DNA of 64,000 bases from contig NZ_LBIC01000007.1 in NCBI RefSeq assembly GCF_001005725.1, positions 124,001 through 188,000 of the forward strand, read 5' to 3'. The notes under the pieces were generated by a model. That model was not told where the DNA came from. It ran no database searches and saw only the letters and a program-made list of their open reading frames with translations. Positions within the stretch are counted from its first letter, which is position 1; each line of letters opens with the position of its first letter. This document shows positions 1-10,323 of this stretch, piece after piece. This DNA is from Sphingobium chungbukense (GTDB taxonomy: Bacteria > Pseudomonadota > Alphaproteobacteria > Sphingomonadales > Sphingomonadaceae). The position numbers and the translations under genes are program-made.

Positions 1-212
1 CGGCCGATGCCGCGCAGATCGAAATGGACCTGGATGCCCTCCGGCACAGCCCGTTCGCAATCCGCCATCAGCCCGGTTGCCGAAAGATTGCGTACGCGCG
101 CCCGGCCCAGTGGGACGCCGTCGGCCGAACTCAGATTAGTGAGCAGGAACAGACTGTCGCGGGGACCCGAACGGGCCGGACCGCGATCAGCTTTTTCCTG
201 AATATCGTCCAT
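1..212 (-). CDS. PilZ-domain protein, C-terminus cut by window edge
   Basis: Only the first 70 codons lie in the window; the gene runs off the left edge. The start is the ATG whose complement ends at 212. The visible protein has a polar N-terminal stretch, then RVRNLSATGLMADCER and a strand-like GIQVHFDLRG, which matches the R-x-N-x-S-x-x-G core of PilZ domains. PilZ domains commonly bind cyclic di-GMP and act as allosteric switches; that role is known for the family and is only inferred here. It shares the minus strand with dksA, 65 bases further upstream. A PilZ-like fold without nucleotide binding cannot be excluded because half the domain is missing. Confidence 0.6.
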   Translation of the reverse strand, partial: MDDIQEKADRGPARSGPRDSLFLLTNLSSADGVPLGRARVRNLSATGLMADCERAVPEGIQVHFDLRGIG

Positions 213-277
213 GAACAACGCCTTGCAATATCACCACATTATCGCGGTGACATTGCCATGGCGGCATGGACAAAAGG

Positions 278-742
278 TTAATCGTCGCGAGAGACCTTTT
301 CCTGCCGCTCATGCCGTTCCTGCGCCTCGACCGTCATGGTCGCGATCGGACGGGCTTCCAGGCGACCGAGCGAAATCGGTTCGCCGGTCACTTCGCAATA
401 GCCATATTCGCCCTCGTCAATGCGGCGGAGCGCGGCGTCGATCTTGGAGATGAGCTTGCGCTGGCGGTCGCGGGTGCGCAGTTCGATCGACCAGTCGGTC
501 TCGCTCGACGCGCGATCGTTGAGGTCGGGTTCGCGCAGCGGCTCGTTCTGAAGGACGGCCAGCGTTCCTTCGGCTTCGGCCAGGATCTGCTTCTTCCAAT
601 CCCATAGCCGCTGCCGGAAATATTCGAGTTGCAGGGGGTTCATGAACTCTTCGTCCGCGGACGGACGATAGTCGGGGGGGAGTATTACAGCCGATTTCGG
701 CGGATTTTGGCCGTCTCTATCGGAATTCAGTACCGATGCCAT
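278..742 (-). CDS. dksA: RNA polymerase-binding transcription factor DksA
   Basis: The 154-residue product is a DksA/TraR-family protein that enters the RNA polymerase secondary channel and works with ppGpp in the stringent response. The central helical region contains MNPLQLEYFRQRLWDWKK, and the C-terminal globular region contains GEYGYCEVTGEPISLGRLEA. Of the four zinc-finger cysteines of the E. coli protein only the first (GYC) remains, a pattern reported for alphaproteobacterial DksA. A longer reading frame extends upstream to 850, but the ATG at 742 gives the usual family length and the extra N-terminus looks non-coding. It is divergent from the PEP-CTERM-like gene. Confidence 0.93.
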   Translation of the reverse strand: MASVLNSDRDGQNPPKSAVILPPDYRPSADEEFMNPLQLEYFRQRLWDWKKQILAEAEGTLAVLQNEPLREPDLNDRASSETDWSIELRTRDRQRKLISKIDAALRRIDEGEYGYCEVTGEPISLGRLEARPIATMTVEAQERHERQEKVSRDD

Positions 743-1172
743 CTGGCTCTCCGACTCGCTGGATCCCCGGTGCTGAAAGTGCCGGGCTATCCGTGACTTG
801 TGATTGACGGCGCGTAATAGCCAGCGGCAGGGGCCGACACAAGCGGGCAATCATTGTTCCGGCGCAACCTTCCCCCGTCGCGTCGCCCCGATCCTGCGGA
901 ATCGCGCGATTCCCAGGTCTTGGCGGTTGCGCGAAGAAAATAGACAAGTCGCATTCATACAAGGACGGGACGGCGTTTCACTATGGGACGTTAACCATAT
1001 CCGTTCATGGCTTATTAGGATTTTGCTCGACTTGCGCCTGTTATTCAGAGTTAACACCGTTGAAATTAACGCTTTATTTTGCGTTGTTGGACAAATGGAG
1101 CGCGGCCCGGACCGTTACTGCACTATTCAGTGAGGCAATGGCGGAACCGTCGGACAAACAAGAGTGGAACCT
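743..1172. other. Intergenic region between divergent dksA and PEP-CTERM-like gene
   Basis: About 430 bases with no convincing gene. Short overlapping frames exist on both strands but have no ribosome binding site or family resemblance. The part from about 985 to 1100 is clearly AT-richer than its surroundings, with several TTAAC motifs, and probably holds the promoters for both flanking genes. I could not assign a specific -35/-10 pair with confidence. Confidence 0.5.
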
Positions 1173-2006
1173 ATGTCGGTACGGATGGCGATGGCTAAAT
1201 TATGCGCTTGTGCCGCTGGCGGAGCGATTGTCGGAGGCGGCGCCGTCCATGTCGCCGAGAGTGCGCGTCCGGCCGTGGTCCACAGCACGAAAAGCGTGAA
1301 GGCCGCGCCGCGCAAGCCGGCACGCCTGGTGGAGCACCGGGTGGTCAGGACGGTGACGAACTGCGCGCCGCAAACCGTGACCGTCACCACACAGGCCGCA
1401 CCCATCCCCCTGCCCCCCGCACCCGCCGCCGAAATGCCGGTCATGTCGGGCGGCGGCGGCTCCGCACCGGTGGTGCTGGCGGGCGGGCCCGGCTTTGGCG
1501 GCGGCGGTTTCTTCGGCGGCTTTTTCGGTGGCAGCGGGGGTTCGGGCGGCGGATCGGTCGTGATCTCCTCCACCAGCAGTTCGACCGGCGGCATCACCAG
1601 TTCGACCAGTTCCACCACGGGCGGCGTATCCACCTCTACCGGGGGCGTGTCGACGTCGACCTCGACAGGCGGGGTCTCGACCTCTTCGGGGAATGTCTCC
1701 ACCTCGTCCGGGAACGTATCGACCTCATCCGGCAACGTCTCGACGTCCAGCGGCAACGTCACCAGCAGTTCGTCCACGTCGAGTTCCAGTTCCAGCTCGT
1801 CGAGTTCCTCGACCAGCAGTTCGACATCTTCGTCTTCGTCGTCTTCATCCTCGTCCAGTTCCTCGGGCGGCGATCACCATCACCCGCCGCCGCCGACCGA
1901 CGTGCCGGCGCCGCCGATGGTGCTGTTGTTCGGGGCCGGGGCGGCCGCGCTGCTGGCGCGCAAGCGCTTCGCGCGCGCCAAGGCGATGGGCGCCACGGAA
2001 GCCTGA
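1173..2006 (+). CDS. PEP-CTERM-like exported Ser/Thr-rich protein
   Basis: A 277-residue low-complexity protein. Order: short N-terminal hydrophobic segment (LCACAAGGAIVGGGAV), a basic Pro-rich stretch, a Gly-rich block, then about 110 residues of Ser/Thr/Gly including tandem STSSGNV units and long serine runs, then HHHPPPP. The C-terminus has VPAPPMVLLFGAGAAALLA followed by RKRFARAK, the motif-helix-basic tail layout of a PEP-CTERM sorting signal, here a PAP variant. Such signals are processed by exosortases in Gram-negative bacteria. An in-frame GTG at 1164 is possible, but the ATG at 1173 with AAGAG upstream is preferred. Surface function is inferred; no enzymatic domain is visible. Confidence 0.7.
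   Translation: MSVRMAMAKLCACAAGGAIVGGGAVHVAESARPAVVHSTKSVKAAPRKPARLVEHRVVRTVTNCAPQTVTVTTQAAPIPLPPAPAAEMPVMSGGGGSAPVVLAGGPGFGGGGFFGGFFGGSGGSGGGSVVISSTSSSTGGITSSTSSTTGGVSTSTGGVSTSTSTGGVSTSSGNVSTSSGNVSTSSGNVSTSSGNVTSSSSTSSSSSSSSSSSTSSSTSSSSSSSSSSSSSGGDHHHPPPPTDVPAPPMVLLFGAGAAALLARKRFARAKAMGATEA
1683..1760 (+). repeat. Tandem 21-bp coding repeat (STSSGNV units)
   Basis: Four imperfect 21-base units, each encoding STSSGNV or a close variant, lie head to tail inside the PEP-CTERM-like gene before the serine runs. Silent codon differences between units argue against very recent duplication. Such arrays often vary in copy number between strains. Confidence 0.7.
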
Positions 2007-2060
2007 CAGGCGGGGCGGTCCGGCCGGTGCGGGGGAGCACCGGCCGTAATACGCCTTCGC

Positions 2061-2501
2061 TCAGCTGGCCGTGATGATCCGCTCGATTTCCGGCACGGGA
2101 TGGTTGGAGAGATCCTTGGCGATCTCGCCCACCAGCCGGTCCTGCACTTCTTTGTGATAATGTTTGCGCATTTCGCCCAGGGCAGCGGGCGGGGCGACGA
2201 CGATCAGCTTCTTATAGTCATGGGCAAGCGCGCGGCGCCTGAGCAGGGCGGCCGCCTCGGCGGCGAAGCGCGTCTCCTCCAGATCGTGGAAATTGGTCTG
2301 CTCGACCGAGCCGCGATGGCTGCCGACCGAATTGGGGCCGCGCCCCGTGCCGTCCGATGCCTGTTCGCGGTCGGGCGGATTGTCCTGCTGCTTCACCTCC
2401 TCCGTCTCCAGATTCGGGAAATCCGGGCTACCCTTGTTGCGGAAGAACAGCATTTTCCGTCCGTCCGCCACCAGCACTATCGCATCATGTTCGATCCGCA
2501 T
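2061..2501 (-). CDS. Host attachment family protein
   Basis: A 146-residue protein beginning MRIEHDAIVLVADGRKMLFF. The N-terminal strand with VADGRKMLFFRN, the polar middle (HRGSVEQTNFHDLEETRF) and the C-terminal LIVVAPPAALGEMRKHYHKE, then DLSNHPVPEIERII, match the host attachment protein family (AtsE-like; originally linked to plant attachment, biochemical role unknown). The start at 2501 is fixed by a strong AGGAAAGGAG ribosome binding site; the long upstream extension overlaps serS in antisense and is rejected. It is divergent from serS with 91 bases between the starts. Confidence 0.85.
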   Translation of the reverse strand: MRIEHDAIVLVADGRKMLFFRNKGSPDFPNLETEEVKQQDNPPDREQASDGTGRGPNSVGSHRGSVEQTNFHDLEETRFAAEAAALLRRRALAHDYKKLIVVAPPAALGEMRKHYHKEVQDRLVGEIAKDLSNHPVPEIERIITAS

Positions 2502-2583
2502 CGTCCGGCTCCTTTCCTGATTGCTTTTACCACCAACGGCCGACCCTGTGCAGGGTTGCGCGGCTGACCGCAGAACGGCATAG

Positions 2584-3870
<1,287 letters not shown>

Positions 3871-3871
3871 G

Positions 3872-4636
3872 ATGCGCATCCTGCTCACCAATGACGATGG
3901 GGTTCATGCTCCGGGTCTGACGGTGCTGGAGGAGATCGCACGGACGATCTCCGACGATATCTGGATCGTGGCGCCCAGCGAGGAGCAGTCCGGCGCGGGG
4001 CATAGCCTGACGCTGACGCGGCCTTTGCGCGTCCGGCAGCATGGCGAGAAACATTATAGCGTGACCGGCACGCCGACCGACGCGGTGATGATGGCGGTCG
4101 GGCATCTGATGAAGGATGCAAAGCCCGATCTGGTGCTGTCAGGCGTCAACCGGGGCGCCAATCTGGCGGAGGACGTGACCTATTCGGGAACCGTCTCCGC
4201 CGCGATGGAGGGCGCGATCTCGGGGATCAAGTCGATCGCGCTCAGTCAGGTCTATGCGCGGGAGGGGATGGGTGACGCGGTGCCCTTTGCGGCGGCACGG
4301 GCCTGGGGCGAGAAGGTTCTGCGGCCGCTGATCGCCATGCCGGCCAGCCCGCGCCTGTTGTTCAACGTCAATTTCCCGGCGATCGACCCGGCGGCGGTGA
4401 AGGGCATTCGCGTGGTGCGGCAGGGTTTCCATGATGTCGACCGGACGAAGATCATCCAGGGCACCGACCCGCGCGGCTACGACTATTATTGGTTCGGCCT
4501 CGGGCACAGCGACTCCGTGCCGGAGGGGAGCGACCTCGCCGCCATTGCCGAGGGCTATGTGACGGTGACGCCGCTGCATTACGACCTGACGCAGGACAGC
4601 GCGATGGCGGCGACGGCGGCGGCTTTCGGGAGCTAG
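3872..4636 (+). CDS. surE: 5'/3'-nucleotidase SurE
   Basis: A 254-residue SurE-family phosphatase that removes phosphate from nucleoside 5'- and 3'-monophosphates, linked to stationary-phase survival. The metal-binding N-terminus ILLTNDDGVHAPG has the paired aspartates, followed by the conserved GAGHSLTLTRPLR and the SGVNRGAN loop that supplies the metal-binding asparagine. The ATG lies one base after the serS stop. In many proteobacteria surE is followed by pcm; here it is followed by a potassium channel gene instead. Confidence 0.97.
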   Translation: MRILLTNDDGVHAPGLTVLEEIARTISDDIWIVAPSEEQSGAGHSLTLTRPLRVRQHGEKHYSVTGTPTDAVMMAVGHLMKDAKPDLVLSGVNRGANLAEDVTYSGTVSAAMEGAISGIKSIALSQVYAREGMGDAVPFAAARAWGEKVLRPLIAMPASPRLLFNVNFPAIDPAAVKGIRVVRQGFHDVDRTKIIQGTDPRGYDYYWFGLGHSDSVPEGSDLAAIAEGYVTVTPLHYDLTQDSAMAATAAAFGS

Positions 4637-4742
4637 GCCCGTACTGGCCATAACTCGCCGAGGCCGTTACACATGGGGCGATGTCGCGCTCCGGGCTCTT
4701 CACCAGCATCCGCTTCGGCCATGCCGACCGGACCTCGACACT

Positions 4743-5801
4743 GTGAGGATCGTGCCCGTCCGGCCGCCGTCGAGCGCAGCGGGATTCCTGCGGCGGCGGT
4801 CCTCCCTGCCGATCTGGGCCGATCTCGTCTGGCGGGTGGCGCTGGTGTTCGGGTTGATAGGGCTGGTGCTGCTGATCCACTGGATCGGGCGCGACGGGTT
4901 GAAGGACAATCTCGACAACCGCATCAGCTTCGTCGACGTGCTCTACTTCACCACGGTCACGGTGACGACGGTCGGTTATGGCGACATCGTGCCGGTCAGC
5001 CCCGAAGCCCGGCTGTTCGAGGCGCTGCTGGTGACGCCGATCCGGCTGTTCGTCTGGCTGATCTTCCTGGGGACGGCCTATAATCTCTTCTTCCGCAACA
5101 TCCTCTACAGGTGGCGCATGGCTCGCATTCAGGCCGATTTGCATAACCATATCGTCGTGACCGGCTTCGGCACCAGCGGCGGCGAGGCGGTGCGCGAGCT
5201 GCTGGCACGCGGCGTCGATCCGCGCGAGATCGTGGTGGTCGATCCGGTCGAGAAGGCGCTGGCCGAGGCGGAGGCGCTGGGCTGCAATGTGCTGTGCGGC
5301 GATTCGACGCGGGACCGCACATTGAACGATGTGGCGATCCACCGGGCGCGGACGCTGATCGTGTCGGCGGGGCGGGACGATACCTCCATCCTGATCACGC
5401 TGACGGCGCGGCATCTGGCCCCGCGCCTGCCGATCAGCATCGTCGTGCGCAATGAGGATAATGAACTGCCCGCGCGGCAGGCGGGGGCGACCACCGTGAT
5501 CAATCCGGTGAGCTTTGCCGGGCTGCTGCTCGCGGGGAGTACCGACGGCAAGCATATCGCGGACTATATGTCGGACCTTGCCGCTTCGGGCGGGCAGGTG
5601 AAGCTGCATGAACGCTTCGTGCTGCCGGCGGAAATCGGCAAGCCCCTGTCCGCTATCGCGACCGGGCTTGGCGTGCGCATCCATCGCCAGGAACGGGCCA
5701 TCGGCTTCTGGGAGGAGGATGCGGCGAAGCTCCAGACCGGCGACCTCATCATCGAGATCGTGCAGGGCGATGCGGCCGGGGAAGCCCGCAATCCCGCCTG
5801 A
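4743..5801 (+). CDS. Two-TM potassium channel with RCK/TrkA-N domain
   Basis: A 352-residue inner-membrane K+ channel. TM1 spans about residues 24-48, the pore loop has the TVGYGD selectivity filter at residues 76-81, and TM2 spans about 92-115. An NAD-binding RCK fold follows, starting HIVVTGFGTSGGEAV, with IVVVDP and GDSTRD, and then a TrkA-C-like C-terminus. This is the MthK/Kch layout, in which ligand binding to RCK gates the pore. The start is a GTG because no earlier in-frame start exists. It follows surE by 106 bases on the same strand. Confidence 0.92.
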   Translation: MRIVPVRPPSSAAGFLRRRSSLPIWADLVWRVALVFGLIGLVLLIHWIGRDGLKDNLDNRISFVDVLYFTTVTVTTVGYGDIVPVSPEARLFEALLVTPIRLFVWLIFLGTAYNLFFRNILYRWRMARIQADLHNHIVVTGFGTSGGEAVRELLARGVDPREIVVVDPVEKALAEAEALGCNVLCGDSTRDRTLNDVAIHRARTLIVSAGRDDTSILITLTARHLAPRLPISIVVRNEDNELPARQAGATTVINPVSFAGLLLAGSTDGKHIADYMSDLAASGGQVKLHERFVLPAEIGKPLSAIATGLGVRIHRQERAIGFWEEDAAKLQTGDLIIEIVQGDAAGEARNPA

Positions 5802-5864
5802 TTTCGAGGGCTTTTGCGTGGCCCCGTGACATTGCGCGCAAAAATCCCTATGTGCGCGCCGATC

Positions 5865-7237
5865 ATGGCAACCAAAATTCCCGAAGCGCCGAAGGTCGGC
5901 ATGGTGTCGCTGGGCTGTCCCAAGGCACTGGTCGACAGCGAGCGCATCCTGACCAAGCTGCGTTCCGACGGCTATCAGATGTCCGCCGATTATGCCGGTG
6001 CCGACGTCGTGCTGGTCAATACCTGCGGTTTTCTCGATTCGGCCAAGGAAGAGTCGCTGGAAGCGATCGGCGAGGCCATCGCGGAAAATGGCCGGGTCAT
6101 CGTCACCGGCTGCATGGGCAATGAGGCGGAGCTGATCCGCCAGAAGTTCCCGCAGGTGCTGGCCGTCACCGGCGCGCATCAATATGAGGCGGTGGTGAAT
6201 GCCGTGCATGAGGCGTCGCCCCCGTGCCCAATGCATTCGTCGATCTGGTGCCCGAAGGCGGCCTCAAGCTGACGCCGCGCCATTACAGCTATTTGAAGAT
6301 CAGCGAAGGCTGCAACCATCGCTGTTCCTTCTGCATCATCCCCTCGCTGCGCGGCGATCTGGTCAGCCGCCGCGTCGATGCGGTGCTGCGCGAGGCGGAG
6401 AAGCTGGTGCATGCAGGCACGAAGGAACTGCTGATCATCAGCCAGGACACCTCGGCTTACGGCGTCGATACGCGGCATGAGACGCGCCAGTGGAAGGGCC
6501 GCGACGTCCGCGCCCATATGACCGATCTGGCGCGGGAACTGGGGCAGTTGCGCACGCCCGACGGCGCGACGCCCTGGGTGCGGCTGCACTATGTCTATCC
6601 CTATCCGCATGTGGATCAGGTGATCCCGCTGATGGCCGAAGGGCTGCTGACGCCCTATCTCGACATTCCCTTCCAGCATGCGGCGCCGAACGTGCTGAAG
6701 GCGATGAAGCGGCCCGCCAACGAAGCCAAGGTGCTGGACCGCATCCGCAAATGGCGGGACATCTGCCCGGATATCGCGATCCGGTCGTCCTTCGTCGTCG
6801 GCTTTCCCGGCGAGACGGAGGCGGATTTCGATTATCTGCTGCAATGGCTGGACGAGGCGCAGCTCGATCGCGTCGGGGCCTTCCGCTTCGAGCCGGTCGA
6901 GGGCGCGGCCGCCAACGACCTGCCCGGCGCGGTGCCGGAAGAGGTCAAGGAAGAACGCTACCAGCGGATCATGGAGAAGACCGCCGCGATCTCCGCCGCG
7001 AAGCTCGCTGCCAAGGTCGGGCGCGTTCTGCCCGTCATCATCGACGAAGTGGGCGAGGCCGACGAGGACGGTTCGGTCGGCGCGACCGCGCGCAGCCAGG
7101 CCGACGCGCCGGAGATCGACGGCAATGTCTTCCTGCGCGATGTGGGCGAAGGGTTGCAGCCGGGCAGCATCCTTAACGTCCTGATCGAGGATGCGGACGA
7201 GCATGATCTTTACGGGGTGCCGCACATCCAGGGCTGA
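5865..7237 (+). pseudogene. rimO: Ribosomal protein uS12 methylthiotransferase RimO, -1 frameshift
   Basis: RimO is a radical-SAM methylthiotransferase that modifies an aspartate of ribosomal protein S12. The first frame (from ATG 5865) carries the N-terminal UPF0004 domain with cysteines in [19 protein letters not shown] and GCMGNEAE. The second frame carries the radical-SAM motif [19 protein letters not shown] and a C-terminal TRAM domain. The frames meet at a run of five C at 6219-6223; one more C would restore one protein of about 458 residues ([18 protein letters not shown]). All catalytic residues are otherwise present. A sequencing error is as likely as real inactivation. Confidence 0.9.
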
Positions 7238-7263
7238 CCGTCGGCCAGCCCCGAAAGCGGGCC

Positions 7264-8112
7264 TTATCGCGCCGCGATGAAGGCGTCCTGATATTCCGTC
7301 TTGATCGCCTTGCGCATGGCAGCGTCGACGGGCAGCGCGATGTCGTAGCTGCCCTCGGCATAGGGACCGGCGCTATAGGGGCCGATGACGACCGTGACAC
7401 CGTCGATCAGCTTCCCGTCCTTCGATGTCGGCACCAGCACCTGCTGCATCGGGTCGATGCATTTGGTGAAGTCGTCGTCCGCGCTGCGCTTGACCGGTTC
7501 ACCGCGCTTTTCCGCCCGCGCCTTGTCGAGCGCGTCGCAGAAGCGGTCACGGATCGCAGCGGCGAAGGCGGCGGGCGTGGTCATGACGGCGGTGAAGGCG
7601 GTCTCACGCTTGCGCGCCTTGTCCCAGAGCAGCGCGTCATAGCCCGTCATCCCATGCGCGCCGCCGGTATAGCTATAGCTTTCCGATTCCAGCGCCAGGA
7701 AACGCGGCGTGTCGGCCCGGACCTTCCAATGGGTTTCCAGGCTGTGGGCATGGAAGGGGAAGCCCCCGCTTTCGGCCGCCTTCCGGTCCTCCCGCGCCAT
7801 TTTGAGCGCATCGGCCCTGCCGACGGTCAGTTGCCTGTCGAATCTGTCGACCAGCACAGGAATCTGCGCCGCCACGGCAGGGTAGCTGTAGGCGAATTCG
7901 AGCAGGTCGGTCTTTTCCTTCCGCTCGAACGGCTTGGCCGGCGGCGGCGGCGCGGGCTGGCCGGACATGCGGTTGGCGAACTGGGTCGCCATGACATTAT
8001 TGCCCGGTTCATGGACCGAGTCCGCCGCGTTTTCCGCAGACGAACAGGCGGCCAGCAACAACGCCACCACGACGAGCGGCGCCGCCTGTCCCCTCCCCTG
8101 GATGTCGCGCAT
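7264..8112 (-). CDS. DUF3298/DUF4163 (RsiV-like) lipoprotein
   Basis: A 282-residue predicted lipoprotein. The start at 8112 gives MRDIQGRGQAAPLVVVALLLAACSS, a type II signal with lipobox LAAC. The rest shows the DUF4163 pattern (YPAVAAQIPVLVDRFD) and the DUF3298 core (SESYSYTGGAHGMTGYDALLWD and GPYSAGPYAEGSYDIALP), as in the extracellular domain of RsiV and PdaC, which in some members binds lysozyme. The enzymatic role here is unknown. Its ATG overlaps the upstream gene's stop as TGATG, so the two are translationally coupled. Confidence 0.85.
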   Translation of the reverse strand: MRDIQGRGQAAPLVVVALLLAACSSAENAADSVHEPGNNVMATQFANRMSGQPAPPPPAKPFERKEKTDLLEFAYSYPAVAAQIPVLVDRFDRQLTVGRADALKMAREDRKAAESGGFPFHAHSLETHWKVRADTPRFLALESESYSYTGGAHGMTGYDALLWDKARKRETAFTAVMTTPAAFAAAIRDRFCDALDKARAEKRGEPVKRSADDDFTKCIDPMQQVLVPTSKDGKLIDGVTVVIGPYSAGPYAEGSYDIALPVDAAMRKAIKTEYQDAFIAAR

Positions 8113-8315
8113 CAATGAGCCTTGGTCGCCGCCATGCACCGTTCGCTGATCGCCTTGCGCGTGTAGCTGCTCTGGAGCGCGGCGCCGGCATTGGGCCAGC
8201 CTTCCGCGATCAATGCCTGCTCGACCGCATGCGCGCCGTTGAAGCGTCCGCTTTCCGCCAGCGCATAGGCACGGGCGCGAAGGGCCTGGAGCCGGCTGTC
8301 ATCGGCATGCATCAT
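8112..8315 (-). CDS. Small conserved hypothetical protein
   Basis: A 67-residue cytosolic protein starting MMHADDSRLQALRARAYALAE, predicted to be mostly helical, with two cysteine-poor amphipathic helices. An AGGAGA site sits 6 bases before the start at 8315. The longer frame up to 8426 lacks a binding site and runs into the divergent promoter region. The stop overlaps the start of the downstream lipoprotein by one base (TGATG). I do not recognise a named family; the paired arrangement suggests a two-gene operon. Confidence 0.7.
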   Translation of the reverse strand: MMHADDSRLQALRARAYALAESGRFNGAHAVEQALIAEGWPNAGAALQSSYTRKAISERCMAATKAH

Positions 8316-8457
8316 GATGTCTCTCCTTGTTGTAGCTGCGTATAATCTATGCTCCTGGACCGTCCGACGCAAATGATAGCGCGGTCGAAGGAGGCGCGGA
8401 GGCGATGAAAAAATTGCGCTTTCCATCCCGGTCGCCTTTCTTCAAAACGGTGGCGTC

Positions 8458-9854
8458 ATGACTGATTTTTCCGACCTGCTCAAAGCCGACAACCATCAAC
8501 CCGCCCGTTCGATCCGGATCGTGGATGCGCAAGGGCTGGATGCCTGGCTCGCAGGTCAGCCGGAACGGGTGCGAACGCTGGTCGCGGCCCAGAAATTCAA
8601 GGGCAAGGCGCATGACCATGCCATCTTGCCGGGCGACGATCCGGCGGATTGGTCGGTCATCGCGGGGTCGCGTCGCGCGAGAAGCTGGGGCCGTGGTGCC
8701 TTGCCAAGCTGGCCGAAACATTGCCCGATGGCGCCTATCGGATAGTCGAAGCTTCTGCGGGTCCGGCAATGCTGGGATGGCTGACCGCGCAATATCGGTT
8801 CGACCGCTATCGCAAGGAGGAAAATGGTGCCGGCGCCCGCGTGCTGCTGACCGGGGAGGTGGCGCAGATCGAAGCTGTCGTGCGGCTGGCGGAGGCGGTG
8901 GCGCTGGTGCGCGACCTGGTCAATACGCCCGCGGCCGACATGGGGCCGGGCGACCTGGAAGCGGCGGCGCGCAAGGTGTCGGAACGCTTCGACGCCGAAT
9001 GCCAGGTGACGAAGGGCGATGCGCTGGAACATGGCTTCCCGATGATCCACGCGGTCGGCAAGGCGGCGGACAAGAGCTTCGCGCCGCGCCTGATCGAATT
9101 GCGCTGGGGCGATCCCAAACATCCCAAGGTCGCGATCGTCGGCAAGGGCATCTGCTTCGACAGCGGCGGGCTGGACATCAAGCCTTCTTCCGCGATGCGG
9201 CTGATGAAGAAGGATATGGGCGGGGCAGCCCATGCGCTGGCACTGGCGCAGCTTGTCATGGGGGCGCGGCTGCCGCTGCGTCTGCATGTGCTGATTCCGG
9301 CGGCGGAGAATGCGGTTTCAGGCAACGCCTTCCGCCCCGGCGACATATTGCGCTCCCGCAAGGGGCTGACAGTCGAGATCGGCAATACCGACGCCGAAGG
9401 ACGGCTGGTGCTGGGCGATGCGTTGACGCTGGCGGGAGAGGACAAGCCGGAACTCGTCATCGACTATGCGACGCTGACCGGAGCGGCGCGGGTGGCGGTG
9501 GGGCCGGACCTGCCTGCCCTCTTCACCAACGACGATGCGCTGGCGGTGGAAATGGACGCGGCCGGAAGCGCCATCGACGATCCGACATGGCGCCTGCCGC
9601 TGTGGGACGGCTATGCCGAGATGCTCAAGTCGGACGTGGCGGACATCAACAATGCGGGCGAAGGGGGCTTTGCCGGGGCGATCACGGCGGCGCTGTTCCT
9701 CAAGCGCTTCGTGCCGGAAGACACGCCCTGGATGCATCTCGACACCTTTGCCTGGCGGCCCTCTTCGCGGCCGGGGCGGCCCAAGGGCGGCGAAGCGCTG
9801 GGCCTGCGCGCCGCCTTCCACCTGCTGCAAGCGCGCTATGGCCATAAAAAGTAA
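8458..9854 (+). pseudogene. M17 leucyl aminopeptidase family protein, -1 frameshift
   Basis: The N-terminal frame from ATG 8458 (MTDFSDLLKADN) and the main frame ending at 9854 together make a cytosol aminopeptidase of about 465 residues. The metal and catalytic motifs are in the second frame: VGKGICFDSGGLDIKP (catalytic lysine and metal aspartate) and NTDAEGRLVLGDAL. The break lies in a run of four G at 8664-8667; one extra G restores IAGVASREKLGPWCLAKLAE. The family needs Mn or Zn and usually forms hexamers in the cytosol. All active-site residues are intact, so the lesion is a single indel, either genuine or a base-calling error. Confidence 0.88.
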
Positions 9855-9915
9855 AAAGAAAGCGGTTTTGGCGGGCCGTTACGCAACCGGATTGGCTATT
9901 GTGCGTTAGGGGGGC

Positions 9916-10323
9916 ATGGACGCCCCTTCTGCACAGAATGAAGCCACGGAGCTGGACCGGCCCGGCCTGAAACCGCTCAGCCAATGGATGCGCACGCTGG
10001 TCGATTATGTGCGGTCGGGAAAGCCCGACCTCACCAACCGGCAGATGGCGCTGATGCTGACCGTCTATATCGGCGCCGGGCCGCATACGGTGCGGGGACT
10101 CGCGGAGGCGCTGAACGTCTCCAAGCCGGTGATCACCCGTGCGCTGAACAAATTATCGGCGCTGGGTTACCTGCGGCGGGAACGGGACTCCACCGACCGA
10201 CGCAATATTTTCATCACCCGGACCCCGAAAGGGGCGGAATTTCTTGACGCCTTTCACCATTTCATCGCAGGAACCGGCCGCGATGAACGCCACAACCTCT
10301 CCCACGCGGAACGCACCGCCTGA
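9916..10323 (+). CDS. MarR-family transcriptional regulator
   Basis: A 135-residue winged-helix DNA-binding protein. The recognition region TVRGLAEALNVSKPVITRAL and wing GYLRRERDSTDRRNIFITRT, with the DxRxxR-type wing motif, are typical of MarR. These proteins act as dimers and often repress their own operon. The 3' end overlaps the start of the NlpC/P60 gene by about 40 bases, which suggests the three genes marR-nlpC-argC are cotranscribed. The ligand cannot be told from the sequence. Confidence 0.88.
   Translation: MDAPSAQNEATELDRPGLKPLSQWMRTLVDYVRSGKPDLTNRQMALMLTVYIGAGPHTVRGLAEALNVSKPVITRALNKLSALGYLRRERDSTDRRNIFITRTPKGAEFLDAFHHFIAGTGRDERHNLSHAERTA

Noticed and set aside
1127..1777. 216-codon minus-strand frame with EVDTPP-like repeats
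   Set aside because: It is the reverse reading of the Ser/Thr-rich repeat region of the PEP-CTERM-like gene; the repeats keep several frames open.
4452..6236. 594-codon minus-strand frame
   Set aside because: It is antisense to the potassium channel and rimO, rich in His, Arg and Gln from GC-skewed third positions, with no domain. A shadow frame.
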